In this document: positions 1-5,791 of the stretch, piece after piece
How positions within the stretch are numbered: the first letter of the stretch is position 1
How the letters are laid out: each line of letters starts with the position of its first letter
Source: an uncultured Clostridium sp.
GTDB taxonomy: Bacteria > Bacillota > Clostridia > TANB77 > CAG-508
Reading direction: 5' to 3'
Assembly: GCA_946008205.1 (NCBI GenBank)
Contig: CAMGAZ010000072.1
Span: forward strand, 1 to 7,097
DNA length: 7,097 bases
Position numbers and translations under genes: made by a program
The notes under the pieces: model-generated
What the model saw: only the letters and a program-made list of their open reading frames with translations
Database searches by the model: none
What the model was told of the DNA's origin: nothing

Positions 1-177
1 TCTGTTGATTCCATTTCCTATAACTCCCCTTAAACCTGCCGTTCCAAACTCTAAATCTTTGTAAAATCTATCTTGTATCTCTGTTTCATCATTTTTTATG
101 TTTCTTAATTCTTCCTTAGTATTTTCATCAATCGATGGGTCATTTAACCACTTATTATATTTTTCTAAATAACTCAT
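1..177 (-). CDS. pgcA: Phospho-sugar mutase (phosphoglucomutase/phosphomannomutase family), N-terminal fragment
   Basis: This is a partial gene: the first 59 codons read leftwards and run off the window edge. Enzymes of this family interconvert hexose-6-phosphate and hexose-1-phosphate in the cytosol through a phosphoserine, feeding nucleotide-sugar synthesis. The visible protein begins MSYLEKYNKWLNDPSID. At residues 38-59 it carries the family N-terminal signature FYKDLEFGTAGLRGVIG followed by NGINR, which binds near the active site in alpha-D-phosphohexomutases; the catalytic serine loop would lie outside the window. The ATG at 177-175 is chosen because AGAAGG (185-190 on this strand) lies 7 nt upstream. 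The gene is co-directional with the UDP-sugar pyrophosphorylase upstream, which would use its hexose-1-phosphate product, but a stem-loop terminator separates them. The family assignment is secure. The sugar specificity (glucose, mannose or glucosamine) cannot be decided from this fragment, so the symbol is tentative. Confidence 0.88.
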   Translation of the reverse strand, partial: MSYLEKYNKWLNDPSIDENTKEELRNIKNDETEIQDRFYKDLEFGTAGLRGVIGNGINR

Positions 178-207
178 ATCTTTACCTTCTTCTTTTATAT
201 TTTAGCG

Positions 208-248
208 AAAAAAGTTTGAATCTTTTGTATAACAAAAAACTCAAACTT
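208..248 (-). terminator. Intrinsic terminator after the UDP-sugar pyrophosphorylase gene
   Basis: Perfect 8-bp arms (212-219 and 241-248, AAGTTTGA/TCAAACTT) enclose a second inner stem (223-228 with 232-237), giving a long AT-rich hairpin. Read on the minus strand, the stem runs directly into a six-T tract (208-213). It begins about 20 nt after the pyrophosphorylase stop codon, which suits a Rho-independent terminator. The downstream mutase gene starts only about 30 nt later, so it may rely on partial read-through; I found no convincing separate promoter for it in the short gap. Confidence 0.72.
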
Positions 249-267
249 CTATATTTTAATTATACAA

Positions 268-1497
268 TTATTTTATTTTATGGAATTCTTTGTATAATTT
301 TCTTGCTGTATCTGGACTATCTACTCCCTCTGCATTTTTAACGGGAGCAAATTCTTCTTCTCTTTTCACCCTTAATATCGCTATATCGTCTAGCGTTTCG
401 AATGCGTCAAATAAAAACGCTTCAAATTTATAAGCATTTGGTTTATCACTAGTAACCAAATTACCTTCTTTATCTAAGTATTTTGCTTTTTTAAAAGCAC
501 TGTGGTAAGGCAATTTGTTTTTGCTTATTTCCTCTATTGCCTTTACGCTAAACAAATTACATAATATATGTGATTCTCCATATACTAGTTCTCCATCTTC
601 TTTTTTTGCTTCTGCCATTTCTTTTGATATTTCGCTATATTCCACAACGCTTGGTTTTCCATTTCTCTTGCAGAATACTCCAACTTTTTCATGAGGTCCT
701 GCTTTAACAACACTTTTGCCAGCAGCTAAAACCTTCTTATCTATTGCAATCCCCAATAATGTTGAATCCACCATATTTACTAGAACATTATCCACTCCAC
801 CTATGAATACCCATTCTATTCCTCGAGTCTTCATATCATATACGATTCCATTCTTTTGCATTGACAAGAAAATACCTCCATGCCCATCTGCAGCTTGTTT
901 TATTAATCCATCTTCTCCAATTAGTATTTTGCCATTTATATCAACCATTGGTAATTCGCCCTGTTTAAAAAATATGACTTTGTCTTTTGGATAACCAAAA
1001 TAATCATGAGATTCAAAAAACTTGACTGTAGCTTCATTATTTTCTCTACTTGTCATTATATACCAAACAACATACACTCCATATTTTTGTTGTGCTCTTT
1101 TTAGTGTGTCACACAAAATTTCGAATATTGATTTATGCGAATCTAATCCTATATCATATGTTCCTTTAGGCCCACTATGTCCTAATCGAGTTCCTTGTCC
1201 TCCAGCCATAGTAACAACAGCTAATTTACCAGATTTTATATTTTGAACACCTATTTCTTCATAGTGTTTTAATTTTTCTTCATTCATAGTATTTTTATCA
1301 GTGTATCCAATTGGCTCTATTTTTGAATTTGTAAAATCTACTTTCTGATCTATTCTTTTGTATAATTCCTCTATTTGGGCAAAGTCTAGCGTTAATATTT
1401 CATCAAGAAGTTTTGCTTTTTTTTCATCACTTAATTTATTATATTGACTTAGCAATTGCTCTTGACCGTATTTCTTTAATAATTCCTTTGCTGCCAA
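268..1497 (-). CDS. UDP-sugar pyrophosphorylase, UDPGP type 1 / UAP1-like family
   Basis: This is a cytosolic nucleotidyltransferase that makes a UDP-sugar plus pyrophosphate from UTP and a sugar-1-phosphate. The 409 residues cover the full UDPGP fold. The nucleotide-binding motif MAGGQGTRLG..GPKG is at about 97-112, followed by MTSRENNEAT (148-157) and ADGHGGIF (203-210). Then come GGVDNVLVNMVDSTLLG (233-249), EYSEI (286-290) and the C-terminal block REEEFAPVKNAEG (379-391). The last block resembles eukaryotic UDP-GlcNAc pyrophosphorylases (UAP1/AGX) more than bacterial GalU or GlmU. UDP-GlcNAc, UDP-glucose and UDP-galactose all remain possible products. The uninterrupted frame can only begin at a TTG (1497-1495), which has no good SD. 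A canonical GGAG-spaced ATG lies in the same frame at 1512-1510 but is cut by TAG at 1503-1501. The gene may therefore be weakly expressed, reinitiated, or disrupted. A pgcA-like mutase lies downstream. Confidence 0.85.
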   Translation of the reverse strand: MAAKELLKKYGQEQLLSQYNKLSDEKKAKLLDEILTLDFAQIEELYKRIDQKVDFTNSKIEPIGYTDKNTMNEEKLKHYEEIGVQNIKSGKLAVVTMAGGQGTRLGHSGPKGTYDIGLDSHKSIFEILCDTLKRAQQKYGVYVVWYIMTSRENNEATVKFFESHDYFGYPKDKVIFFKQGELPMVDINGKILIGEDGLIKQAADGHGGIFLSMQKNGIVYDMKTRGIEWVFIGGVDNVLVNMVDSTLLGIAIDKKVLAAGKSVVKAGPHEKVGVFCKRNGKPSVVEYSEISKEMAEAKKEDGELVYGESHILCNLFSVKAIEEISKNKLPYHSAFKKAKYLDKEGNLVTSDKPNAYKFEAFLFDAFETLDDIAILRVKREEEFAPVKNAEGVDSPDTARKLYKEFHKIK

Positions 1498-1500
1498 ATA

Positions 1501-1522
1501 CTATTCTACCATGTATATCTCC
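1501..1522 (-). promoter_or_regulatory. Canonical SD and ATG followed by an in-frame TAG (four-codon leader frame)
   Basis: On the minus strand GGAG (1519-1522) is followed after 6 nt by ATG (1512-1510), then GTA, GAA and TAG (1503-1501). The frame then continues TAT, TTG, GCA into the pyrophosphorylase with no further stop. A second ATG (1524-1522) is in the same frame. The SD, spacing and promoter position all mark 1512 as the natural start. The TAG therefore makes this either a tiny leader frame MVE ending 3 nt before the TTG, or a disrupted start of the enzyme gene. Confidence 0.6.
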
Positions 1523-1564
1523 ATACAAGAATCTTTAATTCATATATATTTTTTTATTTTTTTT

Positions 1565-1593
1565 ATATTATACTATTAGAGCTAAATAGTCAA
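1565..1593 (-). promoter_or_regulatory. Sigma-A-like promoter for the UDP-sugar pyrophosphorylase gene
   Basis: On the minus strand a -35 box TTGACT (1588-1593) is followed by a perfect TATAAT (1567-1572) at 15-bp spacing, or TAATAT (1565-1570) at 17-bp spacing. Transcription would start near 1558-1560, giving a leader of roughly 45 nt before the SD-ATG at 1512. The promoter lies downstream of the terminator of the preceding gene, so the pyrophosphorylase gene appears to be transcribed on its own. Confidence 0.6.
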
Positions 1594-1617
1594 TATGAAA
1601 CAAAATAAATTTAATAC

Positions 1618-1648
1618 AAAAATAAAGAGCAGATTTTAATTTCTGCTC
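1618..1648 (-). terminator. Intrinsic terminator after the 161-aa hypothetical gene
   Basis: The arms GAGCAGA and TCTGCTC (1642-1648 and 1627-1633 as read on the minus strand) pair perfectly around an 8-nt AT loop. They are followed on the minus strand by a T-rich tail TTTATTTTTG (1617-1626). It starts 17 nt after the stop codon of the upstream minus-strand gene. This is the most GC-rich stem in the area and a typical Rho-independent terminator. Confidence 0.82.
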
Positions 1649-1664
1649 CTCAAACTTTTGAATA

Positions 1665-2150
1665 TTAATTTGCCATTTTTATTGTAGTCACGTACTCTTC
1701 TATATTCCTTTCCCCTGCTGTGTTTAGCACTTTTTCATGCATATCTAATATTTGTTTAATCCCTGATTCACATTCATTGATATCATAGCAATCCAAAACT
1801 GTTAGTACTTGGTTTTTACTTGCATATTCTTTTATTAACAAATGTGCTTCATTTATGTATTCTACTGTTCCTGCAACAATTATATATTCATTATTTCTTA
1901 CTAAGTCTTTTATTCTATTTGGATTTAATTCATTTTCGTTCCAACCTATGTTTAAAATTTTGCTTTCATTTTCCAATTTCAATTTTTTCAATAATGTTTC
2001 CATATTATTCTGAAGATTTTTCTCTAATACTGTGGTAATTTTAATTCCTTTATTAATTTTTTTATCAATGTTTGGCAATAGCATAGTAAGTAAATGCCAC
2101 TCACTTGCATAAAAACTACAAACCGTCTTTATATTATTAATATCAGTCAT
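1665..2150 (-). CDS. Hypothetical protein, 161 aa, possible Rossmann-like (MEDS/DcmR-like) fold
   Basis: I do not recognise a named family. The protein begins MTDINNIKTVCSFYASEW and has no signal peptide or membrane segment, so it is probably cytosolic. Predicted strands and helices alternate. There is an early CSFYASEWHLLTMLLP segment (11-26), a basic/polar helix region around 45-60, a hydrophobic strand YIIVAGTVEYI (about 89-99), VLTVLDCYDI (115-124), and a charged C-terminal helix. The N-terminal 'CxFY...hhxxLhP' pattern is loosely like MEDS/DcmR sensory domains, which is only a weak resemblance. The ATG at 2150 is supported by GGAGGT 5-6 nt upstream. The gene is monocistronic, with its own strong promoter, an overlapping palindrome and a terminator, and it is divergent from spoIIR. 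It is certainly a gene; its function is unknown. Confidence 0.82.
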   Translation of the reverse strand: MTDINNIKTVCSFYASEWHLLTMLLPNIDKKINKGIKITTVLEKNLQNNMETLLKKLKLENESKILNIGWNENELNPNRIKDLVRNNEYIIVAGTVEYINEAHLLIKEYASKNQVLTVLDCYDINECESGIKQILDMHEKVLNTAGERNIEEYVTTIKMAN

Positions 2151-2174
2151 TTTTTACCTCCGTTTTTATTTTCT

Positions 2175-2191
2175 ATGGTAAATTTTACCAT
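2175..2191. promoter_or_regulatory. Perfect 17-bp dyad overlapping the -10 box: candidate operator
   Basis: ATGGTAAA (2175-2182), a central T, and TTTACCAT (2184-2191) form a perfect inverted repeat. It covers the whole -10 box (2182-2187) and the predicted transcription start of the 161-aa gene. It has no T-tract and lies in the promoter, so a repressor-binding site is a better reading than a terminator. The cognate regulator is not identifiable here. Confidence 0.5.
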
Positions 2192-2210
2192 TTTTACATT
2201 TTTGTGTCAA
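2182..2210 (-). promoter_or_regulatory. Sigma-A promoter for the 161-aa hypothetical gene
   Basis: On the minus strand a perfect -35 TTGACA (2205-2210) is followed by exactly 17 bp and then TAAAAT (2182-2187), one mismatch from TATAAT. The predicted start near 2175 gives a leader of about 25 nt containing the GGAGGT SD. It is the best promoter match in the window, and it implies vegetative (sigma-A) rather than sporulation-specific transcription. Confidence 0.75.
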
Positions 2211-2230
2211 TATTATTACAAAACAATCGT

Positions 2231-2262
2231 GTCTCATAATTCGACAGTGCGGGTTTTTCCGC
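2231..2262. other. GC-rich patch with a short hairpin in the divergent intergenic region
   Basis: Within 288 bp of extremely AT-rich DNA between the divergent genes, this stretch stands out. It holds GTCTCATAATTCGACAG and then GCGG (2249-2252) pairing with CCGC (2259-2262) around a 6-nt loop. There is no T-tract immediately after it on either strand, so it is a poor terminator. It could be a remnant of a small mobile element end or an unrecognised regulatory structure. No open frame of note lies here. Confidence 0.3.
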
Positions 2263-2371
2263 CTTATTAGTTCATTTTTTGATTTTTAGTTTTGTATTAT
2301 TTTTGCATTTTTATTACATTTTTGTTACATGGTAGTATGTTTTTTTATTCTATTATTTTTTTACCAAATAT

Positions 2372-2401
2372 GTATATTTTTATTTTTTTTAGTAAATACT
2401 T
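2372..2401 (+). promoter_or_regulatory. Candidate sigma-F promoter for spoIIR
   Basis: GTATA (2372-2376) is separated by 15 bp from GTAAATACTT (2392-2401). This fits the published sigma-F pattern of a GYATA-type -35 and a GGNNANANTN-type -10 except at the second G. The start would lie near 2407, about 30 nt before the ATG. Known biology supports it, since spoIIR is transcribed by sigma-F in the forespore of Bacillus subtilis. In such AT-rich DNA the match could still be coincidental. Confidence 0.4.
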
Positions 2402-2438
2402 TTATTAAATATTCAGTATAATTTTGAGGTGATAAAAA

Positions 2439-3101
2439 ATGTCAAAAAAGCATATATATATAAATCATATATTTAGATTTTTATTGTTATTTATTCTTTT
2501 TACTCTTTTCTTCTTCTTTTCGGCCTTTTCTTATGCTGACACTGTATCTACAGATATAGCAAATAGTGTTTTTAGGCTTCACGTTATTGCTAACAGCAAT
2601 TCTGAAGAAGATCAAAATTTAAAATATAAAGTAAGAGATGCTTTATTAGAGTATATGAATTCATTATGTGCTACAATTTCTTCAAAAGAAGATACTATTA
2701 ATATCGCACAAAACCACATTAAAGATTTTGAAAATATTGCAAAACAAGTAATATATGATAATGGTTATAACTATGACGTAACTGTAGAAATATCACAATG
2801 CGACTTTCCTACTAAGAATTATGGGGACGTAACTCTTCCAGCTGGAATGTATGATGCTTTAAAAGTAAAAATTGGTTCTGCTATGGGGCATAATTGGTGG
2901 TGTGTTATGTTTCCACCACTCTGTTTCGTTGATGTTTCTTCAGGTATAGTTCCCGAATCTTCAAAGGAGCTATTACAAGAGAATATGTCAGATGAAGAAT
3001 ATGACTTGATAACTGATTCATATACTAATTCTGGAACAAAATTCAAATTTAAAGTTGTAGAACTTTTAGAAAATATTAAAATAAAATTGGCAAATAATTA
3101 G
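2439..3101 (+). CDS. spoIIR: Stage II sporulation protein R (SpoIIR)
   Basis: SpoIIR is the intercompartmental signal made in the forespore. It is secreted into the space between forespore and mother cell, where it triggers the SpoIIGA protease to cleave pro-sigma-E and switch on mother-cell gene expression. The 220 residues match the family length. A hydrophobic export segment spans about 12-31. It is followed by FRLHVIANSN (45-54), LKYKVRDALL (61-70), PAGMYDALKVKIG (134-146) and HNWWCVMFPPLCFVD (151-165) with the family's cysteine pair (155, 162). The ATG at 2439 is supported by GAGGTG 7 nt upstream. A sigma-F-like promoter precedes it. murA follows on the same strand after 94 bp without an obvious terminator, so read-through is possible. 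The C-terminal helix region is lysine-rich and ends in TAG. Confidence 0.95.
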   Translation: MSKKHIYINHIFRFLLLFILFTLFFFFSAFSYADTVSTDIANSVFRLHVIANSNSEEDQNLKYKVRDALLEYMNSLCATISSKEDTINIAQNHIKDFENIAKQVIYDNGYNYDVTVEISQCDFPTKNYGDVTLPAGMYDALKVKIGSAMGHNWWCVMFPPLCFVDVSSGIVPESSKELLQENMSDEEYDLITDSYTNSGTKFKFKVVELLENIKIKLANN

Positions 3102-3195
3102 ATTTATTTAAAATTTTATTGTAAATCCTCCTTATTTATGTTATATATAAATGTAGTTTTATATATTTTGTATAATTATTAAGGGGGATTTTACT

Positions 3196-4458
3196 GTGGA
3201 AAAATTAGTAATAGATGGACCAACAAGGCTTCATGGAGATGTAAATATTAGTGGTGCAAAAAATGCGGCAGTTGCTATAATTCCAGCAACGCTTTTGATT
3301 GACGGAGTTTGTACTTTAGAAAATATTCCAAATATAAGTGATGTAAAAATTTCCTGTTCTATATTGGAAAAATTAGGTGCCAAAATAACATGGCTTACAA
3401 AAAATTCAATAAGAGTTGATACAAGAAATATCACTTCGACTACAGCACCTTTAGATATGACTAGTAAATTTAGGGCTTCTTACTATCTATTGGGGGCTCT
3501 TCTTAGTCGATGTGGCGAAGCTGAAGTAGGTCTTCCTGGAGGATGTAATCTAGGAGCACGTCCTATTGATCAACATATTAAAGGGTTCGAAGCTTTAGGT
3601 GCTTCTACAGTAATCGCGCAAGGGAAAATATCTACACAAGCAAAAAAACTTGTAGGAACTTCAATTTATATGGATACTGTATCAGTTGGAGCAACAATTA
3701 ATGTTATGCTTGCTGCTGTATTAGCTGAGGGTACAACTACTATTGATAATGCTGCAAAAGAACCTCATGTTGTAGACGTTGCGAACTTTTTGAATACGAT
3801 GGGAGCAGATATTCATGGTGCAGGTACAGATATGATAAAAATTACTGGAGTGAAAAAGCTATCTGGTAATGCTAATTATTCTATCGTTCCGGATCAAATA
3901 GAAACCGGCACATTCATGTTGGCTGCAGTTGCTTCTCAGGGTGATATTGTTATCCATAATTGTATTCCTAAACACTTAGAATGTTTAACAGCAAAAATTT
4001 TAGAGATTGGTGGTAATGTAGAGGAAAATGGCGACTCTTTACATGTTTGGTGTGACTCTAAACCATCCAAAGCCAATATAAAAACATTGCCTTACCCAGG
4101 TTTTCCTACCGATTTGCAACCGCAGATGGGTGTAGTTCTTTCAGTAGCAGAAGGTACTAGCATTATAAATGAAAGTATTTGGGAATCTCGTTTCCAATAT
4201 ACTGCAGAATTAAATAAGATGGGAGCCAATATTACGGCTCAAGGGAAAACCGCTGTTTTTGAAGGAGTAGATTCTCTATCTGGGGCACCCGTATACGCTT
4301 CTGATTTAAGAGCTGGAGCTGCATTAATAATTGCAGGGATTATTGCTCATGGTGAAACAGAATTGTATAATTTAAATCATATTGATAGAGGTTACGAATG
4401 TATCGAAGATAAATTCAGAAAACTTGGTGCAAATATAAAAAGAGTTGTAGAAGAATAG
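3196..4458 (+). CDS. murA: UDP-N-acetylglucosamine 1-carboxyvinyltransferase (MurA)
   Basis: MurA transfers enolpyruvate from phosphoenolpyruvate to UDP-GlcNAc, the first committed step of peptidoglycan synthesis in the cytoplasm. The 420 residues span both halves of the EPSP-synthase-like fold. Catalytic Lys22-Asn23 lie in SGAKNAA (19-25), and the Arg-containing KFRASYYLLGALL is at 91-103. The active-site cysteine is Cys117 in PGGCNLGARPID (114-125). The catalytic Asp is in GFPTDLQPQ (Asp306), and the late arginine is in DLRAGAAL. Keeping Cys rather than Asp at 117 predicts a fosfomycin-sensitive type. The start is GTG at 3196 with AGGGGGA 7 nt upstream, which aligns with the family N-terminus. 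The downstream MBL-fold gene starts 9 nt after the TAG stop, so the two are probably co-transcribed. Many Clostridia carry two MurA paralogues; which one this is cannot be told here. Confidence 0.96.
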   Translation: MEKLVIDGPTRLHGDVNISGAKNAAVAIIPATLLIDGVCTLENIPNISDVKISCSILEKLGAKITWLTKNSIRVDTRNITSTTAPLDMTSKFRASYYLLGALLSRCGEAEVGLPGGCNLGARPIDQHIKGFEALGASTVIAQGKISTQAKKLVGTSIYMDTVSVGATINVMLAAVLAEGTTTIDNAAKEPHVVDVANFLNTMGADIHGAGTDMIKITGVKKLSGNANYSIVPDQIETGTFMLAAVASQGDIVIHNCIPKHLECLTAKILEIGGNVEENGDSLHVWCDSKPSKANIKTLPYPGFPTDLQPQMGVVLSVAEGTSIINESIWESRFQYTAELNKMGANITAQGKTAVFEGVDSLSGAPVYASDLRAGAALIIAGIIAHGETELYNLNHIDRGYECIEDKFRKLGANIKRVVEE

Positions 4459-4467
4459 GAAATCACA

Positions 4468-5259
4468 ATGTTTAAATTTTGTAGTTTATTTAGTGGAAGT
4501 ACTGGTAATAGTTTATTAGTTGAATCTGATAATACAAAGATATTAATTGATGCTGGAGAGAGTGCAAAAAAGATAGTTTCTGCACTTTCTCTTATTGGCG
4601 TAGATATTTCTGATATTGATGCCATTTTGGTTACTCACGAGCACTCTGACCACGTTAAAAGTTTGGGTACAATCTCCAAAAAGTATAATATTCCTGTTTA
4701 TGCTAATTTGGACACTTGGAATGCTATGCCAGAGCAAAAGCAAAAGGTATTAGATGTAAATCAAAAATTTTTTCAGGTTAATAAAGAATTTGAGATTAGA
4801 GATTTAGCTTTTAAGCCTTTCAGTATTCCGCATGATGCTGCCTCTCCTTGTGGTTTTAATGTGTTTTGCAAAGACAAAAAAATAAGTATTGCAACTGATT
4901 TAGGTCATGTTACTCCCGACATTATGTCAAACTTAGAAAAGAGTTCATTTATTTTACTCGAATCTAATTATGACCCAGAAATCTTAAAATATTCAAGATA
5001 TCCATTCTCTCTAAAGCAAAGGATTTCTGGTCCAAAAGGGCATTTATCTAATAATGCTTCTGGTAAAATAGTTTCTAAATTAATAAAAACCGGGCTTAAC
5101 TCTGTGATGCTAGGTCATCTGAGCAAAGAAAATAATTTTCCCGAACTTGCTTATAAGACTGTCGTTGAAGAAATTATTAATAATCATCATGATGAGTCAG
5201 ATGTTAGAATAGGCGTTGCTAAGCGCGATTCTCCTAGTAAAATAATTGATATTGCATAA
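4468..5259 (+). CDS. walJ: MBL-fold metallo-hydrolase, WalJ/YycJ/VicX family
   Basis: This is a metallo-beta-lactamase-fold protein of 263 residues, almost the length of B. subtilis YycJ/WalJ. Metal ligands are visible in order: HEHSDH (57-62), His122 in IPHDA, Asp144 in IATDLGH, and His217 in LGHLSKENN near the C-terminus. The start FCSLFSGSTGNSLLVES and the C-terminal AKRDSPS are typical of the family. Homologues lie next to the WalRK (YycFG/VicRK) two-component system in Bacillus and Streptococcus. They have been linked to coordination of division with replication and, in Bacillus anthracis, to 5'-exonuclease activity in DNA repair. Here no walRK is present, but the familiar proximity to rlmH is kept. 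The ATG at 4468 has AGGA (4457-4460) overlapping the murA stop, so translation may be coupled. The substrate is uncertain. Confidence 0.9.
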   Translation: MFKFCSLFSGSTGNSLLVESDNTKILIDAGESAKKIVSALSLIGVDISDIDAILVTHEHSDHVKSLGTISKKYNIPVYANLDTWNAMPEQKQKVLDVNQKFFQVNKEFEIRDLAFKPFSIPHDAASPCGFNVFCKDKKISIATDLGHVTPDIMSNLEKSSFILLESNYDPEILKYSRYPFSLKQRISGPKGHLSNNASGKIVSKLIKTGLNSVMLGHLSKENNFPELAYKTVVEEIINNHHDESDVRIGVAKRDSPSKIIDIA

Positions 5260-5269
5260 AGGAGGTTGT

Positions 5270-5749
5270 ATGTTACACATAAATGTATTATGCGTTGGGA
5301 AAATAAAAGAAAATTTTTTCAAAGAAGCTATCCTTGAATATTCTAAGCGCTTATCCAGATTCTGTAATCTAACTATTTTAGAGATTGCAGATGAAAAAAT
5401 CCCAGATAAAGCCAATGAAAAAATTGAACAAGAAATAAAAGAAAAAGAAGGAAATAATATTTTATCTCACATAAAAAAAGATTCTTATACTATTGCATTA
5501 GATTTGAATGGAAAAGAATTCGATTCAATTTCTTTTTCTCAAAAAATGTCAAAACTTTCTATAACTAATAGTAATATCACATTTATTATAGGTGGAAGTT
5601 TAGGACTCTCTAAAGAGGTTCTATCCGCTTGTAATGAAAAGATGTGCTTTTCTAAACTGACGTTTCCTCACCAGTTGATTAGAATCTTTTTGCTTGAGCA
5701 GCTATACCGCTCATTTAAAATAGCTAATAATGAAACTTATCATAAATAG
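5270..5749 (+). CDS. rlmH: 23S rRNA (pseudouridine(1915)-N(3))-methyltransferase RlmH
   Basis: RlmH is a small SPOUT-class enzyme that methylates pseudouridine 1915 in helix 69 of 23S rRNA on assembled 70S ribosomes, using S-adenosylmethionine. The 159-residue product is the standard length. ALDLNGKEFDS (76-86) precedes the SAM-binding trefoil-knot loop FIIGGSLGLS (105-114). The C-terminal signature LTFPHQLIRIFLLEQLYRSFK (130-150) ends in ETYHK, where most homologues read EPYHK. I place the start at ATG 5270 because AAAGGAGG (5258-5265) lies just upstream and the protein then begins MLHINVLCVGKIKE like its homologues. An in-frame TTG at 5246 would overlap the previous gene and lacks an SD. 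The gene follows the walJ-like gene by 10 nt, consistent with one operon, and converges on spmB. Confidence 0.95.
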   Translation: MLHINVLCVGKIKENFFKEAILEYSKRLSRFCNLTILEIADEKIPDKANEKIEQEIKEKEGNNILSHIKKDSYTIALDLNGKEFDSISFSQKMSKLSITNSNITFIIGGSLGLSKEVLSACNEKMCFSKLTFPHQLIRIFLLEQLYRSFKIANNETYHK

Positions 5750-5789
5750 AATCATAGTTTTTATAATGTACATATTATATACTATGGTT
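5750..5789. terminator. Hairpin between convergent rlmH and spmB, possible bidirectional terminator
   Basis: The outer arms AATCATAGT (5750-5758) and ACTATGGTT (5781-5789) pair with one G-U. An inner stem TATAAT/ATTATA (5762-5767 with 5774-5779) extends the structure. It fills the 42-bp gap between two stop codons, the expected place for a shared terminator. The flanking T-richness is weak on both sides and the stem is AT-rich, so efficiency is uncertain. Confidence 0.45.
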
Positions 5790-5791
5790 CT

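Noticed and set aside
259..264. TATAAT on the minus strand between the pyrophosphorylase and mutase genes
   Set aside because: No -35 match upstream, and transcripts from it would run straight into the hairpin terminator at 208-248.
716..1246. Open plus-strand frames opposite the pyrophosphorylase gene
   Set aside because: Antisense to conserved motifs of the UDPGP family, with no ribosome site.
1501..1503. Genetic-code change (TAG read as sense) as explanation for the interrupted pyrophosphorylase start
   Set aside because: spoIIR, murA and rlmH each end in TAG exactly where their families end, and spmA ends in TGA, so the standard code holds in this window.
2306..2327. Two near-identical 11-bp units (CATTTTTATTA / CATTTTTGTTA)
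   Set aside because: Low-complexity T-rich DNA gives such matches readily; there are only two units, with no dyad and no clear link to a promoter.
2417..2422. Perfect TATAAT just upstream of spoIIR
   Set aside because: Transcription would start inside or right next to the SD (2426-2431), and there is no -35 box at the right distance.
3171..3176. Perfect TATAAT upstream of murA
   Set aside because: The implied start near 3183 falls within the SD, and the -35 region (about 3147-3154) has no resemblance to TTGACA.
5246..5269. Upstream in-frame TTG start for rlmH
   Set aside because: It overlaps the walJ-like gene, lacks an SD and adds residues absent from the family; the ATG at 5270 has AAAGGAGG.
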